From positions 1 to 53,009 of the forward strand of contig NZ_RZGQ01000004.1 of NCBI RefSeq assembly GCF_003989735.1: 53,009 bases of DNA, given 5' to 3'. The stretch is from Legionella sp. km772 (GTDB lineage Bacteria > Pseudomonadota > Gammaproteobacteria > Legionellales > Legionellaceae). The notes below the pieces were generated by a model. That model made no database searches. It had not been told where the DNA came from and saw nothing but the letters and a program-made list of their open reading frames with translations. Numbering within the stretch: position 1 is the stretch's first letter; each line of letters starts with the position of its first letter. Below, one piece after another: positions 16,029 through 28,000 of this stretch. A program made the translations under genes and the position numbers.

Positions 16029-19000
16029 TTAGGAGGTGAATTCAGGTTCATAATGCCAATGTTGCCAGTGATTACTGGCTAAATAATACAGACCACATTG
16101 AATAGGAAGCAGGGAGTGCTGTGCTAAATATTGAGCATATTCCTGAAGTTGCTGTTGGTATTTAGCGTCGCTTATTTTGTCTTCTTTGCCAGTTTTAAAA
16201 TCAATAATCCATAATGAGTGTTGATCTTCAAAGGTACGATCAATAATCCGTGTAACTAGACTGTTATCTTTTTCCAGCAACAATTCATATTCATTATGTT
16301 CATTATGATGTGGTGCAATGATCCATTGTCCAATGGGATCTTGAAATAAGCGTATCATTTGATCAGTAATGGAGGATAATGCAGCGGTTTTAGTTTCCTT
16401 ATCTAGCCCTAATTGGGTTAGTTCTTGTTCTATTAAATCCCACGGCAAGTCCTTAACAGTTTGAGGATGATTGTCACAAATCCATTGTAAAAGACGATGA
16501 GTGACGACGCCTAGTAAGCGAGGAATAGCTAACTGTAAAGCCGGGATTGGGTTTAATGGTCTTGGATTACTTTGAGGAGGGCTAAGATAAAAGTCTATGG
16601 GCAATCGACTTAACTGAGGTAGGGTAGTTCCTAATTCTCCATCCAGTTGCTGGGGCTCATATATGGTGAACTCTTGTTGTTTTAATAGACCGCGGAAGGA
16701 CTTTTTTGCTGTTTTTCCAGTGCCATCTAAAAGATAAAGACGTTTTTTCGCTCGAGTAACTGCTACATAAAAAAGACGTTGTGCTTCATAGTGGGCTTTC
16801 TCTTCATCTAGGGTATTTAAATAATCATATAAAAGGCATTGCTCTTGATGAGCTCCTTTGATGGGCGAAACAAGAAAAATATCCTCCTGGGTACTCGGTA
16901 ATTTCAACCACCGTAGTAAAGGGGCATCGCTCCGGCTTGGTTGGGCGCCTAAGCTTGGGAGAAAAACCGTATCAAACTCTAATCCTTTAGATTTATGTAT
17001 CGTCATTATTTGTAAACGAGAGACCGAGCTTTGTTGTGAATAGAGATTAACTAACTCATTATAAAACTCATTTATATTGCTTAGCCGGCCCTCTTCATCA
17101 TAGCGATCTAACAATGACCAAAATTGTTCTAGATCATTGAGCTCGTCTTGATTAAGGATGATTTCTAGATGTAGTTTTTTAAGGGTATTACCCACCCATT
17201 CTGATAAATGAACCTGGCCTCGTAGTGATAAGGCTTCTTGCATTACTTGCATAAAAAATCGAGCACGCAAACGACCTTCATCACTTAATTCCGAGATCTT
17301 ATCTATTTGCACTAGATTGCTATAAATAGAACCGGAGGTATTAAATTGTGCAATAGAGTGCAAATCATTTAAAAGTAAGCCACAATAAGGACTACGCAAA
17401 CAAGCAAGCCAAGATAGGCGATTAGCGGGCATCAATAACGCCTGAGTAATAGACCAGACATCGCGCAAATGCGGCAAATGCGCTAAGCGAGCGATGTCAG
17501 TACCTTGATAGGGGATTTGATGTTCACGAAGCAAATTAATAATGGTTGATAATTGGCTTCTTGAGCGTACTAAAATAGCGAGACTTTGTTCTTTATCAGC
17601 GGCTAACTCTTCACGAATTCGTGCAATTAAATAATTTGCTTCTTGTTCACGATTGCTGCATTCAATAGCATGAATAGCACTTAAATGAGTATCTTCAACT
17701 ACGTGCACTGAAGGATGGAAGGGTACTGCACCTGACTCAATATCTATTTCCTTGGGAAAGACATGGATAAACTGCTGATTAATCCAATTAACTATAGTGT
17801 TGGTAGAGCGAAAATTACATTGTAATTGTAAAAAGTTAAGCTGTACTGGACCAATGCCTTGGGTTTTAGCACGAAAAAATAAGCCGACTTCCGCCTGCCT
17901 AAAACGGTAAATAGACTGCATCGGATCGCCTACGATAAATAGAGTTTTGCCATCTCCAGGTTGCCAGCCTTGCAGTAAGCGGGTTATTAATTCAAATTGG
18001 CTTATAGAGGTATCTTGAAATTCATCAATTAAAAGATGATGAATAGCATTGTCTAAATATAAGGCTAAATCGGTGGGGTTGCTCTCATTACCCAGTGCTG
18101 TTAAAGCTTGTTGGGAAATGGTGGTGAAATCAAGTTCATTATGTTCAATGAATAAAAGATGTAAATGGCTAACAAGAATAGGTAATAAATGAAATAGTGC
18201 TTGTAATACTTCCCATTGCTCAAGATCATATTCTGGTTTAGGAAGCTGGCTTACTTGAAGTAAGGCTGCGTGAAATTCTGGATAATCTTGTAAGTTCAGT
18301 AATAATTCTTTGCTGTTTTCTTTCAGTTGTTTGTATTGAGCAGGTGGGCAAGATCCGCTTTTTAATCCTACATGGTGGTCGAAGCTTTTGCGGATATTTT
18401 GGTCACTACCCAAAATTAGTTGGCATAAGGCTTTGGCGAGCTCAGGGGTTATTTCATTAAAATTGTTCCAATTATTGAGGGGGTAACGAGGAGATTCAGG
18501 ATTATTTTCAATCTGCACCAGCTCTTTAGAGAGCATTACTAATTGATAGGCTAATTCTAATGGTAGGCTTTTTTTCAAACGCGCTAATTCATGTTGTTCA
18601 ATAAATTGTAAGGCTTGTTCAAATGTTGTTTTATCTTGGATACGCGCTTGAAAAAGAGGAGATAGCCATTGATCTCGCTGTATTAATAAATCTTTGAATA
18701 AACTAAGTAAGAGTTCTTGTTTATTGTCTACATGGAGTAGTAAAGTTTTGATTGATGAATGATAGTCGGGATGATCTATAGCAAATTGGATACATTGTCT
18801 ACCAGCATTGAGATAGTGACGTTCTGGTTTATCCGTAATTTGTGCATAAGCGATTTGCTGCTCTAATAAGGGAATGGCGTGATTTATACTGTTGCATAAG
18901 GAATCAATGGTAATGATTTTTAAGCGATTAGCATGATCTAATAAATTCCATTCACAACGTGCATCTTGTTCCAGGGCTTGCTGGGCAAAATTTAAAGTAA

Positions 19001-19259
19001 CTTGATGATGAGCTGATTTTGCTGTTTTTTTTGCAGACGCTTGTTGTAGTGCGAGTATAATCCGCTCTCGCATTTCACTGGCCGCTTTACGAGTAAAAGT
19101 GAGGGCAATAATCTGCTCTGGAGCACTGACTGTACTCAACAAACGCAAATAGCGCTGCGTCAAAATTTCGGTTTTTCCTGACCCTGCAGGAGCCTGTACA
19201 ATAAAAGAACAGTTTGGATCGGTTGCCCGTGCCCTTTGTTCTCCATCAATGAGTGTCAT
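16029..19259 (-). CDS. UvrD/RecB-family helicase-nuclease (AddA-like)
   Basis: This is a large (about 1076-residue) superfamily 1A DNA helicase. Motifs in order are Walker A APAGSGKTEI near the N-terminus, LTFTRKAASEM, Walker B LIDEFQDTS, GDPMQSIYRFRQAEV, LQCNFRST, MTIHKSKGLEFD and FYVAVTRAKKRLYL. A C-terminal RecB-type PD-(D/E)XK nuclease is suggested by RIIDRTF, IIDFKTGKED and the QxxxY-like QQQLQEYAQYL. This fits the ATP-dependent exonuclease beta/AddA group acting on double-strand breaks. The expected partner AddB is not adjacent. A GTG at 19271 is possible, but ATG at 19259 is preferred because the only good purine tract (AAGG) would touch the GTG. Confidence 0.88.
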   Translation of the reverse strand: MTLIDGEQRARATDPNCSFIVQAPAGSGKTEILTQRYLRLLSTVSAPEQIIALTFTRKAASEMRERIILALQQASAKKTAKSAHHQVTLNFAQQALEQDARCEWNLLDHANRLKIITIDSLCNSINHAIPLLEQQIAYAQITDKPERHYLNAGRQCIQFAIDHPDYHSSIKTLLLHVDNKQELLLSLFKDLLIQRDQWLSPLFQARIQDKTTFEQALQFIEQHELARLKKSLPLELAYQLVMLSKELVQIENNPESPRYPLNNWNNFNEITPELAKALCQLILGSDQNIRKSFDHHVGLKSGSCPPAQYKQLKENSKELLLNLQDYPEFHAALLQVSQLPKPEYDLEQWEVLQALFHLLPILVSHLHLLFIEHNELDFTTISQQALTALGNESNPTDLALYLDNAIHHLLIDEFQDTSISQFELITRLLQGWQPGDGKTLFIVGDPMQSIYRFRQAEVGLFFRAKTQGIGPVQLNFLQLQCNFRSTNTIVNWINQQFIHVFPKEIDIESGAVPFHPSVHVVEDTHLSAIHAIECSNREQEANYLIARIREELAADKEQSLAILVRSRSQLSTIINLLREHQIPYQGTDIARLAHLPHLRDVWSITQALLMPANRLSWLACLRSPYCGLLLNDLHSIAQFNTSGSIYSNLVQIDKISELSDEGRLRARFFMQVMQEALSLRGQVHLSEWVGNTLKKLHLEIILNQDELNDLEQFWSLLDRYDEEGRLSNINEFYNELVNLYSQQSSVSRLQIMTIHKSKGLEFDTVFLPSLGAQPSRSDAPLLRWLKLPSTQEDIFLVSPIKGAHQEQCLLYDYLNTLDEEKAHYEAQRLFYVAVTRAKKRLYLLDGTGKTAKKSFRGLLKQQEFTIYEPQQLDGELGTTLPQLSRLPIDFYLSPPQSNPRPLNPIPALQLAIPRLLGVVTHRLLQWICDNHPQTVKDLPWDLIEQELTQLGLDKETKTAALSSITDQMIRLFQDPIGQWIIAPHHNEHNEYELLLEKDNSLVTRIIDRTFEDQHSLWIIDFKTGKEDKISDAKYQQQLQEYAQYLAQHSLLPIQCGLYYLASNHWQHWHYEPEFTS

Positions 19260-19316
19260 AATTCTACCCACACCTTATTCTGCTAAACGATTGGTTTGAT
19301 CTTTATCTCACAATGC

Positions 19317-19349
19317 AGGTCGAGCCTTATTAGACAGCTAGCTCGACCT
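19317..19349. repeat. Hairpin between lysAC and the helicase gene
   Basis: AGGTCGAGC (19317-19325) and GCTCGACCT (19341-19349) form a 9-pair stem with a 15-base loop. There is no T-run, so it may be a REP-like or RNA-end structure. Like the REP at 1640 it ends in a GTAGG-type half, read on the minus strand. Confidence 0.4.
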
Positions 19350-19371
19350 ACTGAATAAATCGGATAAGTAT

Positions 19372-21933
19372 TTAATCGAAAGCTATCTCTTCTGCAGCAG
19401 GCCTTAGATTATAATTAGAACTCATGCAATGACCATAGGCTCCAGTATTGGCAATTAATAAAATATCCCCCTCTTTAGTAATTGGCAACAACCGGTCATA
19501 ACCTAAAGTATCTCCCGACTCACAAATAGGACCAACGATATGAGAAAAGACGGCTTTTTCTTCATAAAGACGCGATAGATTAACAATTTCATGATAAGCG
19601 CCGTATAAGGATGGCCGGATTAGCGAATTCATCCCCGTTTCAATACCAATAAACTTCACTTTTCCTTTCTCTTTGCATTGAGTTACTTTGGCAAGAATAA
19701 CGCCACTTTCAGAGACAAAAAAACGCCCGGGCTCGAGCCAAATTTGTAAATGGGGGTGTTGGGTTTTGACTGCTAATAATGAAGCGTCTAAGGCAGCAAA
19801 ATCAAGCGGAAGTTGACCTGGTTTTTCAACAACACCTAACCCGCCGCCTAAATTAATTGAACGCACCTCAGGAAATTGTTTAGCTAATTCAGCAAGCATT
19901 AGAGCCGTTTCTTGCCATAATTCAATGGTTAGGATGCCGCTACCTGAATGGGCATGTAAGCCAATTACCTTTATATGATGCTTTTTGGTCAACTCTAAAA
20001 CTTTATTAATATCATTTTGAGTAATACCAAATTTCGATTCATTACCACCAGTGGAGACGTGCTTATGATGACCAGCTCCCGTGCCGGGATCAAGACGAAC
20101 AATGACTTCTTTATTGGCGAATAATTCAGGCCAGTGCTCTAAAGGGTAGAGGCTATCAATAGTAACATAACAGCCTATTTGTAAGGCATATTCATATTCC
20201 AATTTCGGCGCAAAATTAGGAGTAAATAAAATACGTTCTTTACTGATATTAGGAAAAAGTTCTAAAACCAGTTCTAATTCTTGAATCGACACGCACTCAA
20301 AATTAATGTTTTCTTTTTCTAAGGTTTGTAGAACTGACGAGTGAGGGTTCGCTTTAATAGCATAAAATATTTGATCCACAGATTTTAAAGCCAATAACTG
20401 TTGAGCACGATGGGTCTGAGTTGGATTATGATAAACATAACAGGGCGAATGCATCGAGCCTACAGTAAGCAGGCGATCGCGCTCCGTTTCCCACCAAGGC
20501 GTAGGCCGTACATGGGGTTTGCCAAATTCTTCATGCCAACTTTTTGAGTAATAAAATACTTGGGGATTATTTTCGATCAATAAATGATGCAGCTTCTGGC
20601 ATAATTTATCCGCTTGGGATTCATCTACTACAAAGGTTAGATTTAAGTCATTTGATGCTAAGGACATCAGATAAACTTGTTTGGCATCGAACACTTCTAA
20701 AGCTGGGCCAAGATGAGGAAGGACCGTGCGAATGTGATGGCCTACTAAACTTACGGCGCTACAAGGCTCAATAAGCTTTGCTTTACCAAATTGATTTAAA
20801 TCTGCGAGCAGTTCATTAATAGCCGGCCTATCGCGTAATTTTGCAGTGGTATCTAAAGAAAGGGTAACATTAAATTCCGAGGATGAAAGGAGATCTACGG
20901 AAAAACCGTGCCTTTTAAAAGCAGAAAAAACATCAGCTAAAAACCCTACTTGTTGCCACATATTTAACGTGTCGATCGAGATTAATAAAATACTGTGCTT
21001 TACCTGAATCGATTTAATCAGGGGGGCTGATTCATCAATATCTTTGGTGATTAGGGTGCCGGAGTGCTCTGGCATTTGCGTAAATTTAACTGCCATAGGA
21101 ATATTCGCTTTCCGAACTGGGGGAATACAATTGGGATGCAAAACTTTAGCGCCCATGGATGCAATTTCCTGGGTTTCATCATAATTAAGTTGTTTTAATA
21201 AACGAGCATGAGGAAGTTGATGGGGGTTGGCGGTGTAGATGCCAGGAACATCGGTCCAAATCTCACACATTGATGCTTGTAATTTTCCTGCTAATAACGC
21301 AGCCGAGGTATCGGAGCCTCCCCGTCCTAATAATACCGTCTCCCCTTCGGCATTTGCGGCAAAGAAGCCTTGAGTGATTATTGCTTGTGCACCACTTGCG
21401 AGAAACTTTTCCACTAAGTGAGAATCATAGTCACTTTCACAACGCGCGGACAAATAATTAATTAAGTCCCCGCCTAAGGAGGGAGTACTTGTTAACAGTT
21501 CACGAGCATCATACCATTGCGTATTAATCCCTTGGTTTTTTAAAAAAGCCACGCCTAGACGGGTCATCATTAATTCGCCTAAACTCAAAATTTGAGCTTG
21601 AGTTTTTGCGGGCGCTTGCTTTAATAAGGCAACTCCAGTTAGCCACTGCTTTAATTGGTGTAATTCATTAGTGATAAGTTCCCGACTTACCTCTAAATCA
21701 TTGGCTAAATTGAAATGACTGGTTTCAATATCATTATAGATGCTCTGGTGCTCATCTAACAGTGCAGCATCAATGGCTTTTTCGAGTTTATTAGAAATTT
21801 GAGTTAATGCAGAGCATACAATAACAGGCTGTTTCCCTGCTTTGATATGTTTTTGAGTGATTGCTGCAATATTGTTCCATGTGGCTCGGCTAGATACACT
21901 AGTGCCCCCAAATTTCGTAACGATTTGTTCCAT
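19372..21933 (-). CDS. lysAC: Bifunctional aspartate kinase / diaminopimelate decarboxylase
   Basis: This fused enzyme (853 residues from ATG 21933) catalyses the first and last steps of lysine synthesis. The N-terminal aspartate kinase starts with TKFGGTSVSS, has LGRGGSDTSAALLA and IWTDVPGIYT, and is followed by ACT domains (about 305-460). The C-terminal half is a PLP-dependent LysA barrel with the lysine that binds PLP in FYAIKANPHSSVL, a glycine-rich phosphate site (NLGGGLGV) and GPICESGDTLGYDR for the substrate and PLP. Such fusions are known in Legionella and Xanthomonas. A TTG at 21948 could extend it, but ATG 21933 follows GCGGA at a usual distance. The preceding giant gene ends 73 bases upstream on the same strand. 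Confidence 0.94.
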   Translation of the reverse strand: MEQIVTKFGGTSVSSRATWNNIAAITQKHIKAGKQPVIVCSALTQISNKLEKAIDAALLDEHQSIYNDIETSHFNLANDLEVSRELITNELHQLKQWLTGVALLKQAPAKTQAQILSLGELMMTRLGVAFLKNQGINTQWYDARELLTSTPSLGGDLINYLSARCESDYDSHLVEKFLASGAQAIITQGFFAANAEGETVLLGRGGSDTSAALLAGKLQASMCEIWTDVPGIYTANPHQLPHARLLKQLNYDETQEIASMGAKVLHPNCIPPVRKANIPMAVKFTQMPEHSGTLITKDIDESAPLIKSIQVKHSILLISIDTLNMWQQVGFLADVFSAFKRHGFSVDLLSSSEFNVTLSLDTTAKLRDRPAINELLADLNQFGKAKLIEPCSAVSLVGHHIRTVLPHLGPALEVFDAKQVYLMSLASNDLNLTFVVDESQADKLCQKLHHLLIENNPQVFYYSKSWHEEFGKPHVRPTPWWETERDRLLTVGSMHSPCYVYHNPTQTHRAQQLLALKSVDQIFYAIKANPHSSVLQTLEKENINFECVSIQELELVLELFPNISKERILFTPNFAPKLEYEYALQIGCYVTIDSLYPLEHWPELFANKEVIVRLDPGTGAGHHKHVSTGGNESKFGITQNDINKVLELTKKHHIKVIGLHAHSGSGILTIELWQETALMLAELAKQFPEVRSINLGGGLGVVEKPGQLPLDFAALDASLLAVKTQHPHLQIWLEPGRFFVSESGVILAKVTQCKEKGKVKFIGIETGMNSLIRPSLYGAYHEIVNLSRLYEEKAVFSHIVGPICESGDTLGYDRLLPITKEGDILLIANTGAYGHCMSSNYNLRPAAEEIAFD

Positions 21934-22006
21934 AGGTATTCCGCTCAAAATTAATACAGGTTAGCATGGACTAAAGGCCTTGTACAAGAGTATTTAGAGT
22001 GAATTT

Positions 22007-25000
22007 TTAATTTAATTCTAGCGCAGTTGGAGCGATGGGATTAAATTGTTTCATACAATTTTTGATGTCATCTAGTAAAGCGGCACTGTCTGTTTTTGCT
22101 TTAAAAAAACGCCAATCGCGATTGATAGAAGTATTAAGACCAAAACTTAGGATAACGACGACTAAGTTCAGGATGTCTAAGAGGATTTGTTTATAACCTC
22201 GATGCTTAGCAAGAATAACGCTTGCTTCATCGATAGAGAGAAGCATGGATTTAATAATAGGCGTCCGTTTCATAATAATCTGTTCTGTATGTGCAGACAA
22301 TGTTCGTTGGAGCTCGAAGGCGACTTTCGCACTTGCTGCATAATCAGGATTAGTTTTGCTGTTCATTGCGTGAGTAAATGCCTTAATTTTGAGCCGTTCT
22401 ATTGCGGCTATTAATTTAGCTTTTGGGTTTTGGGTTTGGGCAGCTTTTTGCTCCATCTCCATTTGTTTAAAGAGAACATTTTTAAACCAGCGTTCACGTT
22501 CTTGACTGCTTAGTTTGGGATGATGTAGGGCACTATTAAAAGAAACAAATTCCTGGCTTTGTGAAAGAATATAATGAAGCTGACGAGAGGTGACCCAAGT
22601 TCTATGTTGAATTGCGCCATTGAAATTGGGTTTTGCCAATAAAATATCCGCGATTTCTGCGCTTAGGTCATCGCGTCCTAACAATTGATTAATCTGCTTC
22701 GCAGAGAGATTTTTCTGACTTAGTTTTTTTAACGCTTCTTTACTTAAGTGCGGTAGTTTAATTAACTCATCCAGTTCTAATTCACTTTTAGCCGTGTCAA
22801 TCATTTTAAATAAAGGTAAGGCATCGAGCACTGAATGATCACAAAGGGGTAATATTTTTAAACCAAAGGAAGGACTAATAGGATTTAGGGTTTTCAATGG
22901 GGGTATTATTTCTTTAGAAAAATTATGTTGTTTAGCCAGACTCAAAATAAAGAATAATAATTCTTCAATTTCAGGTTGTAAGGGTGAATGACGGTGTTGC
23001 TCAATCAAAAATAGGGTTATTTGTTTTAATTTGTTAACACCGAGCAAGATAGAGTTTTGAACGATGAGGCTTTTTAACAAGGGAAGAGAGCATAGAGGCT
23101 TAGTTAATAAATCAGTTGTTAAGCTATCATCGGTATTGATATGGCTAAGTAGTGCCAGCCAAATTTGGGTATTGTTTGAAAAATCTCTTGCAAGGCATTG
23201 TAAGATCTCAATATTAATAAATTCATCTAAGGAATTTAATATAAATAGAATTTCCTCCTCATCCATTGTGGGACAAGAGTTTAAGATTGCAAGGAGGGAG
23301 TTGGAACTTTTTAATGGATGATTATAAAGACCCTTCCTCACTTCTTTATTTAACTTTGGATGCCCACAGATGGCTTCAAAAACTAAAGGAGTTAAATTCG
23401 GTTGGGCAAGAATTAGGAGCAAATGTTTACTGTTAATTTCCTTTTGCGCAAGAATTGAGCGGTATAATGATTCATTGAGATCTGTTCGTCTTAAAAAAAG
23501 GGATATTAATTCCTCGGTGTTACATTTTTTACTGAGTAATAATAAATCTTGTCTATCAAGGGGTTTTTCATGGAGCAGTAACAGAAGATTTTTTAATTCT
23601 TCGTTACCTGCAACATTAGTCATATCGCTTAAAGGAAAATTAACTTGTTTTAGATGGCGAGAATTAAAAATCTTAATCACTTTCAATCCTAATTTAGAAC
23701 TAAGCCAGTTTTTTTGAATTAACTCTATCATTGACTCTACGGCGTCTATTTCGATTGAATGCTGAAAAAGCTCTAGCAAACAATCTTCCCACGCCTCTTT
23801 TTTTGTGCTTAAGCTAAGCTCTAAAAAGGCCTTTTGAGCCATAGTGGTTAATAAATTAGGGCTTATTGGTAACGATGCGTGTTCTAGAATTTTTAAAAAA
23901 AATTCAGGCGAAGCAAAGGAACTATCTAGTAAGGAGCACAGACTAAATTCCTTTATTTTAGGATGCGTAATAAGCTTCAATTGAATGACTTCACTCGTTG
24001 GGTAGAGTTGGCTTATTTTGTGTAAAGTAGTGGTATCAATTTCAAAATGACAATAGGGTAATAGATCAAGCATCTCCTCTTCATTCGGAGAGGTTTTACC
24101 CATAATAAAACTCAAGGTGCTACTTGAAAAATTAGGATTGATATAAACGGATTTTTTTACTGCAGCACTAGCTTGGGGGTGAATAAATGCAGCTTTAAGT
24201 ACTCTATCACTAGTGCAGCTTTTAATAAGGGTTTGTACTTGTTCTTCCGAAAGGCTGGGTGTATTTAGCAGATTTAAGCTCAACTGCGTATTTAGATCGG
24301 GTCGCTTTATAAATAAATTGATTAATTCAACGGTGCTACATTTTTCATATAATCGTTCTAAATTTCCCCTCAGTAAGGGGCCGGTAAATTGATAATCGAC
24401 AAGAAGTTTTAACTCATCAAGGCTTGCATAAGGAATGATGTATTCAAAAAGTAGCTTATGACTAATATCTCGTTTTAATATTTTAAGTATTTTAATAGCT
24501 AATTTAGGGTAAGGGATTAACTCAAAAGGATTGATTATAGAATAAATAGAAAAAAGGATAGGATTTTCATTTGGAGAATTGAGCTTCGTTTTGCTTTGAG
24601 TATAAATTGCCTCAAGACTTTGTAGAAAACAATTTTCCCACTCCTCTTTGTTAGAAGACGGGATGATTGCGCGCTTATATGCTTTTTTAACGATGGCTTG
24701 ATGTATTTCCAATGCGATATTAGGGGCCTTAGCCTCAATTATTTTCTCGATAAAATGCGGGGTACAGAGAGAATGATTTAAAAGTTGTTCAATTATAGAA
24801 ACATTCGCTGCAAGATGTTTAGTTGTTGCCACTAATAAAGGTTCTGTAGATAAGGGATTACTAACAATCGTGGATAAAATCTTTTCATCAATGGGGGCTT
24901 GGGGGTTGGCTAAAAGATTCAGAAGTTCATCGTCTATTAACAAGGGCTTGGCTTTTATAATCTCTAATAAAGTCGTCGCGCTTAGCTTGGGATGGGTAAT

Positions 25001-28000
25001 AATGCTTTTTCTAATTGCTGAAGAGGTGCGAAACTGGTAGTAAATCTTTTCAAGAAGGAAGGAATCTTTTACTTTAGACAAGAGTTCTAAAATTTGCGGT
25101 TCATTAAGGTTTTTTTTGAGCAAGGAATCGATAGCCCTTGGTGTCAAAGGGTCTCTTTTTAAAATTAATTGTAGGTGATGTGCTTCTGTACATCGTCCTA
25201 TTAATGAATCGTACATTTCCTCTGTAAATAAATCAGTCGGTAGTTGTAACAATTTATCGGTAAGTAAGGGATCTTTTTGGGGTAAATTGAGAATAGTAGA
25301 CAATAGTTCTTTATTGAGATTTTTGCTTTCTATAAGTTTACAAAGGATTTCAATTGAAGAAGTAAATCTTGCAATTCTTTGGAAAGCCTTTATTAATCCC
25401 TCTTTATTTTGTATGGCTGGATGCGTATACAAATGCTCCATCATATCGATATAAGCATAGATTCTATTAGAATACTGCTTATAGAACTCAGCTAAGGGCT
25501 TGTTTAAATAATGTTCTAGCAATAATTGTTCATTTGGTGAAAGTAGCAGGGTGCCCAAATGTAAAGCAGATTTCCCCAAACTTTCTAATAAAGAGGAGAG
25601 CTTGGCCAGTTGCGCTAAATGTGTATTGATGTAAGGAAGACTTTTTAAAGGAAGACGAAACCTTTGTTGTAGATTGGTTAAGCTAGGAGGGGCTGTTTGC
25701 CAGTTGGCATGGATATCGGCAAAAGCAGCTGCTACTTTTTTATATTCCTCTGCTTGGCTAATACTGGCTTCAGGGAACAGAATGCTCCAATCGAGAAGAC
25801 TGAGATCATCATAGGGATGCTCTGCAAGGTAAATGAAACCTTCCATATTCGCTTGACTTAAAAGGGCTTTAAACTCTTGGAATTTTTTTTCGCAACCTGG
25901 GCGATAGGGTAAAAGGTATTGTTCAAAAAAATCTAGCTTTTGCAAAGCGAGTTCGTTGAACCAGTCCGATTGCAACTCTGGATCTAAAAAGGAATTAAAT
26001 TCTCCATTAAAAAAACGTGCTTGGTCACGAAGCATTTGATAATTGGTGCTATTCATCTCTCGAGGCTGAGTGCCGCAAAGTAGGGTGTCCTCGGTGGTTG
26101 CAACCCAACTGTCTGATGTTTTCTCAATCTGTTCTTTGAGCTGTTCAAAATCTTGAGGTGTAAGAATCATTGCATGAAGGAGGGATCCTTCTTTATGATA
26201 CCAAATCAAGGATGCTGGTTTCATAAAGGCATCTAGATAGGTTTTTTGTTTGGTATAGGTCTGTGCGTAACTCTTGCTTACTCTAAGTTGCTGTGAAAAT
26301 AAATCAAGTGGTGGTTTTGCAGGATCACATAAACTATTTACTAGTAGTGAGGTTTGATTTAAATCGTCTGGTTTTGAATATAGGGTGCTAAGGGAATAGC
26401 CTTTCCAGTTAACTGGTTTACTTTCCTCTAAACTGGGATCAAATAATTCATTAATGGTTGCTACTTGTACCTGGGTTGCTTTATGGACTTCCTTTTGGGT
26501 TTCTACTTCAATGGATAAGTCATTAATACTGCTGTCATATTCAGGTAGACAATGTATTAATGCCTTATTTATTAACTCATCTAATTGTAAGGAGCATTTT
26601 TTAATTTCTGCCTCAGATAAAAGTCCTTCTGTGGTCAATATACGAATACATGAATTTAAAAGTTGTTGTTTATATTGTTCCAGGATTTCTTTTGTTGCTT
26701 GTTTTTTGCTTAAAGCGCCATATAACTCAAACAGATCATTGGAGGGACTATGAACAAAAAAAGACTTAAACGCTTGTGCCATCGCCGCTTTAGTTTTGGC
26801 TAGGCCTGATGGGATGTTTTGAATGCGGTTAAGACAATGGCGGCGGATTAAATTAGCCATTTGTCCCTTCACTGCAAAGAAGTTATCCAGCAATAAGATA
26901 TGTGAATCTGCTTTAGAGAATTTTTTTATAAGGACTGGGAGGGTTATCTCCCTTAATTGGCTGGGGACTATGAGCTCAATACTTTGTTTCTGTCTTAGAC
27001 CACGCATACGCATGCTACCTTGAAGAAAGGCCTGCAAAGAAGTTTTTTCATCTACTAAAACAAGGCCATGAGCCTGCTCATCTTGGGCAAGGTCGGTACC
27101 TAAAGTACGGGCTTGATCATAATAGGTGAAACGCTCCGTGGGTGTGGAACCAAGAATGCGGTTAATTTCATTACTATCTGTAGTTTTAAGAAAGATGACC
27201 GAGTTAGGTTTATTAACATCAATAGCGCATAAAACTTGTTGTTCATTGAAATAAAGAACCTGTTTTAATGGCCTACTAAATTGTGATTGATGGTTGCGAA
27301 TGTAAAAGGCGAGTTCCTGGGCAACGGTAAGATTTGGAATCCCTTGAAAAGCGGCTCTAATATCAATAATAGCCCGGCAATGTTGTAGCGATTGCGCATG
27401 AGTCAAAATGTTGTTTATAAAGAGGGGCAGGCTTTCATCATCTTGGGCTTTAATCGCCGTTTTCTTTTGGGTTAACAACTCAATAATGTAATCATCGGTT
27501 CCCAATGAAGAGGTTTTATCATAAGTAAGTCGTTGATGGTAAGTCGTGTGGTTGGATGGGGTTCCTGATACTGCTTGAACTGTGTGGTATAAATCTACAT
27601 GATTAAAGGAGTCGCTATGAATAATACTGCCATCGCGTGGAATGAGTTTTAAGGTTTGTTGTTGCAATAGATCTAAAATTAAGGCCTTATTATTTTTTAG
27701 ACGCTCATGAAGAGCAGTAATTTGCGCTTCATCATTTAACTTTATTTGGTTTAAGGTTAAACCTAAATCTGGCCATAATAATGCAAATCCTTGTGCTGTT
27801 GGGGTATCCTCGATACGAACTAATTGATTGTTTTTAAAAAGTTCTTGCAGGGCGATGGCCTGTAATTGAGCGAGATATTCTTTTAATAACTGTTTACTTA
27901 CCCCCTGAATAAAAAGCATTTGGGCTGCGTAGTTCATAGCCTCAAGATTATTACCAAAACGACTGCGCTCATTAGGGACATTATTGGCCTCATAGGGGAT

